In this document: piece by piece, positions 6,420 to 10,188 of the stretch
Numbering within the stretch: position 1 is the first letter of the stretch
Layout of the letters: the number at the start of each line of letters is the position of its first letter
Assembly: GCA_015485375.1 (NCBI GenBank)
Contig: WFTU01000158.1
Coordinates: 1 to 10,188, forward strand
DNA length: 10,188 nt
Reading direction: 5' to 3'
Origin: Paracoccaceae bacterium
Lineage (GTDB): Bacteria; Pseudomonadota; Alphaproteobacteria; Rhodobacterales; Rhodobacteraceae
Translations under genes and position numbers: made by a program
Notes under the pieces: model-generated
The model's input: the letters and a program-made list of their open reading frames with translations, nothing else
Told to the model about the DNA's origin: nothing
Databases searched by the model: none

Positions 6420-7691
6420 TCAGGTGTTCATTGAGTCGAAGAACTCGGCATTCGATTTGGTCTGCTTCAGCTTGCCAAGCAGGAATTCGATCGCATCGGT
6501 TGTGCCCATCGGGTTGAGGATGCGGCGCAGGACGAAGGTTTTGGTAAGGTCGGCCTTGTCCACCAGCAGGTCCTCTTTGCGGGTGCCGGATTTGAGGATG
6601 TCGATGGCCGGGAAGACGCGCTTGTCGGCAATTTTGCGATCGAGAACGATCTCGGAGTTGCCGGTGCCTTTGAATTCCTCGAAAATCACCTCGTCCATGC
6701 GGCTGCCGGTGTCGATCAGCGCGGTGGCGATGATGGTCAGGGAGCCGCCTTCCTCGATATTACGCGCCGCGCCGAAGAAACGCTTCGGGCGCTGCAGGGC
6801 GTTGGCGTCGACACCACCGGTCAGCACCTTGCCCGAGGAAGGCACCACGGTGTTGAAGGCGCGGCCCAGACGGGTGATGGAGTCGAGCAGGATCACCACA
6901 TCGCGTTTGTGTTCCACAAGGCGTTTGGCTTTCTCGATCACCATTTCGGCGACGGCAACGTGACGGGTGGCCGGTTCGTCGAAGGTGGAAGAAACCACTT
7001 CGCCTTTCACGCTGCGCTGCATGTCGGTCACCTCTTCGGGGCGTTCGTCAACCAGCAGCACGATCAGGAAACACTCGGGGTGGTTTTTCTCGATCGAATG
7101 GGCAATGTTCTGCAAAATCACGGTCTTACCGGTGCGCGGCGGGGCCACGATCAGCGAGCGCTGGCCTTTACCGATCGGCGAAACCAGATCGATCACGCGG
7201 GCGGTTTTGTCCTTGATCGTCGGATCCTCGATTTCCATCGTCAGACGCTCGTCGGGATAGAGCGGCGTGAGGTTGTCGAAGTTGATCTTGTGTTTGGTTT
7301 TTTCGGGGTCCTCGAAATTGATGTGATCGACGCTGACCAGACCGAAATATCTTTCGCCTTCTTCTGGCGCACGGATCACCCCGTCAACCGTATCGCCGGT
7401 GCGCAGCGAGTATTTGCGGATCTGTTCGGGGCTGACATAGATGTCGTCCGGTCCGGCAAGGTAGTTCGCGGCGGGCGAGCGCAGGAAGCCGAAGCCGTCC
7501 TTCATCACTTCCATCACGCCGTCACCGGAAATTTCCACGCCCTCGTCAGCCATTTCCTTGAGGATGGCGAACATCATGTCGCCCTTGCGCATGGTGGAGG
7601 CGTTCTCGATTTCCAGTTCCTCGGCCATTTCCAGAAGGTCGGCAGGAGTTTTGGCCTTCAGTTCGGCCAGAGACAGTGTGTTGATTTCCAT
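6420..7691 (-). CDS. rho: Rho, transcription termination factor (RNA helicase)
   Basis: The 423-residue product has full-length Rho architecture without large insertions. The N-terminal helical Rho-N domain (MEINTLSLAELKAK start) is followed by the cold-shock-like RNA-binding domain with DGFGFLRSP at 65-73. The ATPase core has Walker A APPRTGKT (183-190), LLVDERPEEVTDM (212-224), Walker B VVILLDSITR (265-274), the Q-loop SGKVLTGGVD (286-295) and the R-loop region KSGTRKEDLL (367-376). The hexamer binds C-rich nascent RNA and uses ATP to release RNA polymerase. The ATG at 7691 gives the family N terminus, but no good Shine-Dalgarno site precedes it. A 136-bp gap to hemJ holds a candidate promoter and a leader hairpin; rho genes are often autoregulated by termination in the leader, though this is only inferred here. 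It is followed by an intrinsic terminator. Confidence 0.98.
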   Translation of the reverse strand: MEINTLSLAELKAKTPADLLEMAEELEIENASTMRKGDMMFAILKEMADEGVEISGDGVMEVMKDGFGFLRSPAANYLAGPDDIYVSPEQIRKYSLRTGDTVDGVIRAPEEGERYFGLVSVDHINFEDPEKTKHKINFDNLTPLYPDERLTMEIEDPTIKDKTARVIDLVSPIGKGQRSLIVAPPRTGKTVILQNIAHSIEKNHPECFLIVLLVDERPEEVTDMQRSVKGEVVSSTFDEPATRHVAVAEMVIEKAKRLVEHKRDVVILLDSITRLGRAFNTVVPSSGKVLTGGVDANALQRPKRFFGAARNIEEGGSLTIIATALIDTGSRMDEVIFEEFKGTGNSEIVLDRKIADKRVFPAIDILKSGTRKEDLLVDKADLTKTFVLRRILNPMGTTDAIEFLLGKLKQTKSNAEFFDSMNT

Positions 7692-7714
7692 AGGGTCGCC
7701 ATAAAGTTACGCGC

Positions 7715-7733
7715 ACGCGGCCAACGGCCACGT
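7715..7733 (-). promoter_or_regulatory. Hairpin in the rho 5' leader
   Basis: The rho leader RNA can form ACGUGGCC-GUU-GGCCGCGU, an 8-bp stem with a 3-nt loop, ending 23 nt before the rho ATG. One G-U pair exists only in the minus-strand RNA. No U tract follows. Possible roles are control of rho translation or autogenous attenuation; this is inference from position. Confidence 0.45.
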
Positions 7734-7790
7734 TATGCTTCGTCAAAAGGGGGGCGCACATGTTGGGCGAGGACCGCCCGTGCTTGCGGT

Positions 7791-7820
7791 TCAATAGCCT
7801 GAAATATCACGGAATGTCAA
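7791..7820 (-). promoter_or_regulatory. Candidate sigma-70 type promoter for rho
   Basis: On the minus strand a perfect TTGACA (7820-7815) is followed after 18 bases by TATTGA (7796-7791), a weak -10 match. Transcription would start near 7784, giving a leader of about 90 nt before rho. The -35 lies just past the hemJ stop. The weak -10 keeps confidence low. Confidence 0.35.
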
Positions 7821-7827
7821 ATCAGGT

Positions 7828-8280
7828 CTAGAACGGCTTCAGGATCACCATGAACACGATCACCAGCATAAGAACCGTCGGGACCTCGTTGGCGAGGCGG
7901 TAGGTGCGGCCGGAGCGGGTGTTTTCGTCGCGCTCGAACTCCTTGCGACGGGTCGAAAGCCAGCCGTGGAAGGCGGACATGGCAATAACCATCGCGGCCT
8001 TGATCCACGGCCAGATCAGCGACCAGTCGATAATGCCGGGCGTGAAAACCATGATCAGGCCGAAGGTCCATGTGGCGATCATGGCGGGATTGATAATGGC
8101 CCGCAGGAGTTTGCGTTCCATGACCTTGAAGGTTTCCGACATCTCGCTGCCAACCGGTGCGGTCTCGGCGTGATAGACGAACAGGCGCGGCAGGTAGAAC
8201 ATGCCGGCCATCCATGAAATCACCGAAACCACATGCAGGGCTTTGACCCACGGATAGGCGGAAACCAGAAAATCCTGCAT
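7828..8280 (-). CDS. hemJ: HemJ, membrane protoporphyrinogen IX oxidase (UPF0093)
   Basis: The 150-residue product is a polytopic membrane protein of the HemJ family. The N-terminal block WVKALHVVSVISWMAGMFYLPRLFVYH (11-37) carries the two conserved histidines His16 and His37. Further hydrophobic segments lie at about 60-80, 86-105 and 132-148, and TYRLANEVPT (126-135) is the conserved block before the last helix. The family oxidises protoporphyrinogen IX to protoporphyrin IX, the penultimate step of heme synthesis, in bacteria that lack HemG and HemY; it probably passes electrons to the respiratory chain. The ATG lies one base after the hemE stop, and GGGGG across the hemE 3' end serves as a Shine-Dalgarno site, so the two heme genes form one unit. 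The length is normal for the family. Confidence 0.94.
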   Translation of the reverse strand: MQDFLVSAYPWVKALHVVSVISWMAGMFYLPRLFVYHAETAPVGSEMSETFKVMERKLLRAIINPAMIATWTFGLIMVFTPGIIDWSLIWPWIKAAMVIAMSAFHGWLSTRRKEFERDENTRSGRTYRLANEVPTVLMLVIVFMVILKPF

Positions 8281-8281
8281 C

Positions 8282-9319
8282 TTACCCCCTGATAATATTC
8301 AACATTTTTTCAACATTGGCCGGATCACCATCCGGTGTAATGCCGTGGCCGAGGTTGAAAATATAGGGGCCGTCGCCGAGGATATCGAGCAGGCGGCGGG
8401 TTTCGCGTTCCAGTGCTTCGCCGCCTGTTACCAGCAGCATCGGGTCGAGGTTTCCCTGCACCGTGATCTTGCTTTGCAGCGCGTCGCGGGCCCAGTCGGC
8501 GGGAACAGAGGTGTCTATGGCAAGGCCGTTGAACACCTTCTGGTCGGCAAATTTGATGTAGCCACCGCCGGCACCGCGCGGGAAGGCGATGATCGGCAGG
8601 TCGGGAAAACGGGATTTCAGCTCGGTGGCGATGCGGAGGGCCGGTTTAAGGGCATAATCCTCGAAACAGCTTCCGGCGAGGGTGCCGGCCCAGCTGTCGA
8701 ACAGTTTGATCACCTCGGCACCGGCCTCGACCTGTTTGGCGAGGTATTCGATAGTGGCCTCGGTCACCAGATCGATCAGTTTTCCGAATCCTTCGGGATC
8801 GGTGTACATCCATTTGCGTGCCGGACCCTGATCCGGTGTGCCGCGACCGGCGATCATATAGCTCGCCACGGTCCAGGGAGCGCCGGCAAAGCCGATAAAG
8901 GTGGTTTCCTTGGGCAGAGCCTCGGAAATCTGTTTGACGGACTGGTAGACGGGCGCCAGCGTGTCGTGAATGTCGTCTTTACCCTTCAGACGACCCAGTT
9001 CGGCGACATTCGTTACCGGATTGAGGCGCGGGCCCTCGCCGGTCTCGAACCACAGGTCCATGCCGAGCGCCTGCGGGAGCAGCAGGATGTCGGCGAACAG
9101 GATTGCCGCATCAAAACCAAAGCGGCGGATCGGTTGCAGGGTGACTTCGGTAGCGAAATCGGGATTGTAGCACAGGTCCAGAAAACCGCCCGCATCGGCG
9201 CGCGTTGCGCGGTACTCCGGCAGGTAGCGCCCTGCCTGACGCATCATCCAGACCGGAGGCGTTTTCAGCGTTTCTCCGGCAAGAGCGCGAAGGATGGTTT
9301 TTTCTGGCAGTCCGGTCAT
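8282..9319 (-). CDS. hemE: HemE, uroporphyrinogen III decarboxylase
   Basis: The 345-residue product matches HemE throughout. The signature PPVWMMRQAGRYLPEY is at 21-36, with substrate-binding Arg27 and Arg31. The essential aspartate lies in LFADILLLP (Asp77, equivalent to human Asp86). GAPWTVASYMIAG carries Tyr154, and NLGHGI near the C terminus carries His325. The cytosolic enzyme removes four acetate carboxyls from uroporphyrinogen III to give coproporphyrinogen III. The ATG at 9319 is supported by GGGAG with about seven bases spacing. It is the first gene left of the proposed origin and is transcribed away from it; the hemE position beside oriC is known from Caulobacter. An A/T-rich inverted repeat lies directly upstream of its Shine-Dalgarno site and may affect its expression. 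hemJ follows after one base. Confidence 0.98.
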   Translation of the reverse strand: MTGLPEKTILRALAGETLKTPPVWMMRQAGRYLPEYRATRADAGGFLDLCYNPDFATEVTLQPIRRFGFDAAILFADILLLPQALGMDLWFETGEGPRLNPVTNVAELGRLKGKDDIHDTLAPVYQSVKQISEALPKETTFIGFAGAPWTVASYMIAGRGTPDQGPARKWMYTDPEGFGKLIDLVTEATIEYLAKQVEAGAEVIKLFDSWAGTLAGSCFEDYALKPALRIATELKSRFPDLPIIAFPRGAGGGYIKFADQKVFNGLAIDTSVPADWARDALQSKITVQGNLDPMLLVTGGEALERETRRLLDILGDGPYIFNLGHGITPDGDPANVEKMLNIIRG

Positions 9320-9331
9320 TTTGTTCTCCCA

Positions 9332-9354
9332 CTCTTAAATAAAGAATTTAAGAG
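9332..9354. repeat. A/T-rich 9-bp inverted repeat upstream of hemE
   Basis: CTCTTAAAT (9332-9340) and ATTTAAGAG (9346-9354) are exact reverse complements around AAAGA. The repeat sits one base beyond the GGGAG of hemE. It could be the origin's unwinding element, a hemE operator or a leader hairpin. The arms do not match FNR, and the two TTAA are nine rather than seven bases apart as a CtrA site needs. Confidence 0.7.
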
Positions 9355-9377
9355 AAGTGGTGGTTGATAGTAGGTCT

Positions 9378-9386
9378 TGTGCGTAA
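9378..9386 (-). promoter_or_regulatory. DnaA box, one mismatch
   Basis: The minus strand reads TTACGCACA, differing from TTATNCACA at the fourth base. It is the only good box on the minus strand in the origin gap. Confidence 0.4.
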
Positions 9387-9409
9387 CGGGGATTACCGTG
9401 TTTATCAAG

Positions 9410-9418
9410 TTTTGCACA
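9410..9418 (+). promoter_or_regulatory. DnaA box, relaxed consensus
   Basis: TTTTGCACA fits TTWTNCACA and is followed by GGGTTTTCCC, an extension similar to that after the box at 9642. Confidence 0.55.
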
Positions 9419-9532
9419 GGGTTTTCCCGTCCGGTTGGTCGCGACATGAGCGCCCATCGGGGCTGTCTATGCTGAATATTCCGGCGGTAACAGCGGAAAA
9501 GGGGAAAAACTGTCCACAATTGCTTGTGAACT

Positions 9533-9541
9533 TTATGCACA
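9533..9541 (+). promoter_or_regulatory. DnaA box, perfect consensus
   Basis: TTATGCACA matches TTATNCACA exactly. It lies 6 bases before the tandem GAATCCG repeat with GANTC sites. Confidence 0.75.
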
Positions 9542-9547
9542 GGGATA

Positions 9548-9569
9548 GAATCCGTATGGAATCCGCATA
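9548..9569. repeat. 11-bp tandem repeat with two GANTC (CcrM) sites
   Basis: GAATCCGTATG (9548-9558) is followed directly by GAATCCGCATA (9559-9569), matching at 9 of 11 positions. Each copy begins with GAATC, a GANTC site of the alphaproteobacterial cell-cycle methylase CcrM. The period is about one helical turn, so both sites face the same side of the DNA, next to a perfect DnaA box. Confidence 0.6.
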
Positions 9570-9641
9570 GGGTCGGGAAAACTCTGGCGCGTCAAAACGC
9601 TTGTGGGTATCCCCGCGCCGGTGCAGCATGTATCAACGGTT

Positions 9642-9650
9642 TTATCCACA
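9642..9650 (+). promoter_or_regulatory. DnaA box, perfect consensus, abutting a Shine-Dalgarno site
   Basis: TTATCCACA is the strongest known DnaA-box sequence. The next four bases are GGAG, the Shine-Dalgarno site of the DUF299 gene (ATG eight bases further on). DnaA bound here would sit over the 5' leader region of that gene. Confidence 0.8.
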
Positions 9651-9662
9651 GGAGTTTTCGCG

Positions 9663-10188
9663 ATGCCGCGGACCTATCGCATCATTCTGCTGTCCGATTC
9701 CACCGGCGAGACGGTGACCTCCGCCGCCGAAGCTGTGGCGAGCCAGTTTCCCGATATGGATCTGGATATTGCCATGCACCCGTTTGTGCGCACTGTGGCG
9801 CGCGTGCGGGAATCCTTGGCGCTGATCGAGGAGGCCGATCTGGTGATTTATACTACGATGAATCCGGAAATAAGCGCGCTGGTCGTCGATACCTGTGATT
9901 ACGCAGGCGTTCCGACAGTTCCGTTACTTGATCCGGTTTTGAAGGCGTTTGAAAATCTCGAAGGCAAGCAACCGACCGGTAAACCGGGGCGGCAGTATAC
10001 GGTGGATCGGGATTATCTGGAGCGGGTGACAGCGATCGATTATGCCATCCGGCATGATGATGGCTTGAGTGCCGATTATCTGAAACAGGCGGACGTGATA
10101 CTGGTCGGGGTTAGCCGGACCTCGAAAACACCTACCTGTATTTATCTGGCCTATCAGGGGATCAGGGCCGCGAACGTGCCGCTGGTGC
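9663..10188 (+). CDS. Pyruvate, phosphate dikinase regulatory protein (DUF299), N-terminal part, cut by window end
   Basis: The open frame from ATG 9663 runs 175 codons off the window; the family is about 270-280 residues, so roughly the last third is missing. Family features visible are the N-terminal LLSDSTGET (9-17), HPFVRT (39-44), the AIDYAIRHDDG block (124-134) and the P-loop-like GVSRTSKTP at 149-157, which is the phosphate-binding motif of these bifunctional kinase/pyrophosphorylases. They use ADP to inactivate, and Pi to reactivate, PPDK or PEP synthase, thus setting pyruvate/PEP flux. In alphaproteobacteria the target is probably PPDK (inference). The start is supported by GGAG with eight bases spacing. 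It is the first gene right of the proposed origin and reads away from it, as the DUF299 gene does in Caulobacter. Confidence 0.93.
   Translation, partial: MPRTYRIILLSDSTGETVTSAAEAVASQFPDMDLDIAMHPFVRTVARVRESLALIEEADLVIYTTMNPEISALVVDTCDYAGVPTVPLLDPVLKAFENLEGKQPTGKPGRQYTVDRDYLERVTAIDYAIRHDDGLSADYLKQADVILVGVSRTSKTPTCIYLAYQGIRAANVPLV

Larger units (their letters stand above)
9421..9582. repeat. Inverted copies of CGGGAAAAC across the origin
   Basis: GTTTTCCCG at 9421-9429 is the exact reverse complement of CGGGAAAAC at 9574-9582, 144 bp apart. A near copy GGGGAAAAAC lies at 9501-9510. The arms are too distant for an obvious hairpin; they may be protein sites or chance. Only the arms, not the whole span, are the repeat. 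Confidence 0.4.
9320..9662. other. Probable chromosomal replication origin (oriC)
   Basis: This 343-bp non-coding gap is the longest in the window and lies between hemE and the DUF299 regulatory gene, the same flanks as the Caulobacter origin. It holds two perfect DnaA boxes of the TTATNCACA type (9533, 9642), a relaxed one (TTTTGCACA, 9410) and a one-mismatch box on the minus strand (9378). Weaker two-mismatch matches are at 9510-9518 (CTGTCCACA) and 9602-9610 (minus). An A/T-rich segment (9335-9351, a single G among 17 bases) is a candidate unwinding element. Two GANTC sites lie in an 11-bp tandem repeat. Short reading frames across the gap have no codon or motif support. parAB and two parS sites within 9 kb strengthen the call. 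Origin activity is inferred. Confidence 0.82.

Noticed and set aside
7546..7794. 82-codon minus-strand frame overlapping the rho leader and start (possible leader peptide)
   Set aside because: It has no good ribosome-binding site, starts within the candidate -10 and mostly reads rho in the wrong frame.
9335..9351. CtrA-like TTAA pair upstream of hemE
   Set aside because: The two TTAA are separated by nine bases, whereas the CtrA consensus has seven.
9570..9597. Minus-strand TTGACG in the origin gap as a promoter
   Set aside because: No acceptable -10 element lies at 16-19 bases distance.
9364..9629. Short reading frames on both strands in the hemE-DUF299 gap (60-75 codons)
   Set aside because: They overlap each other, lack recognisable motifs, and the gap is better explained by DnaA boxes and repeats.
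9631..9643. IHF-like site TATCAACGGTTTT beside the last DnaA box
   Set aside because: It misses the final purine of WATCAANNNNTTR; such near matches are common, so it is not called as a feature.

Overview
The window looks like the replication-origin and centromere neighbourhood of an alphaproteobacterial chromosome. The protein sequences and gene set resemble Rhodobacterales (roseobacter/Rhodobacter-type) most; that lineage call is an inference from family resemblance and gene order, not from a search. The order hemE - non-coding gap - PPDK regulatory protein (DUF299) is the gene pair known to flank the Caulobacter chromosomal origin. The gap here (about 9320-9662) carries DnaA-box matches, an A/T-rich segment and tandem GANTC sites, so it is called as a probable oriC.

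Layout. Left edge: the 3' part of hemW (+), overlapping by one base a small DUF454 membrane protein gene (+). These converge without any gap on parB. From 9319 down to 825 all genes lie on the minus strand: hemE, hemJ, rho, mnmE, mnmG, rsmG, parA, parB. They read leftwards away from the origin, while the DUF299 gene reads rightwards from it and is cut off by the window end. Every gene in the block from hemE to parB, and the DUF299 gene, would be transcribed in the direction of the replication fork if the origin is where proposed.

Transcription units inferred from spacing: hemE-hemJ (1 nt apart); rho, with its own candidate promoter and structured leader and a hairpin terminator after it; then mnmE-mnmG-rsmG-parA-parB, tightly packed with overlaps of 4 and 8 nt and gaps of 20 and 25 nt.

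The connected system is origin plus segregation. parA and parB encode the ParABS ATPase and the DNA-sliding CTPase. Two perfect 16-bp parS palindromes (TGTTTCACGTGAAACA) sit in the same operon: one written into the codons of rsmG, the other filling almost the whole mnmE-mnmG gap. They are about 6.4 and 4.5 kb from the proposed origin. Around this lie household genes for heme synthesis and handling (hemE, hemJ, hemW), tRNA wobble-uridine modification (mnmE, mnmG), 16S rRNA methylation (rsmG) and transcription termination (rho). I see no mobile elements, CRISPR, tRNA or rRNA genes, and no unknown multi-gene system; the interest lies in non-coding and dual-use DNA of the ori/par region.
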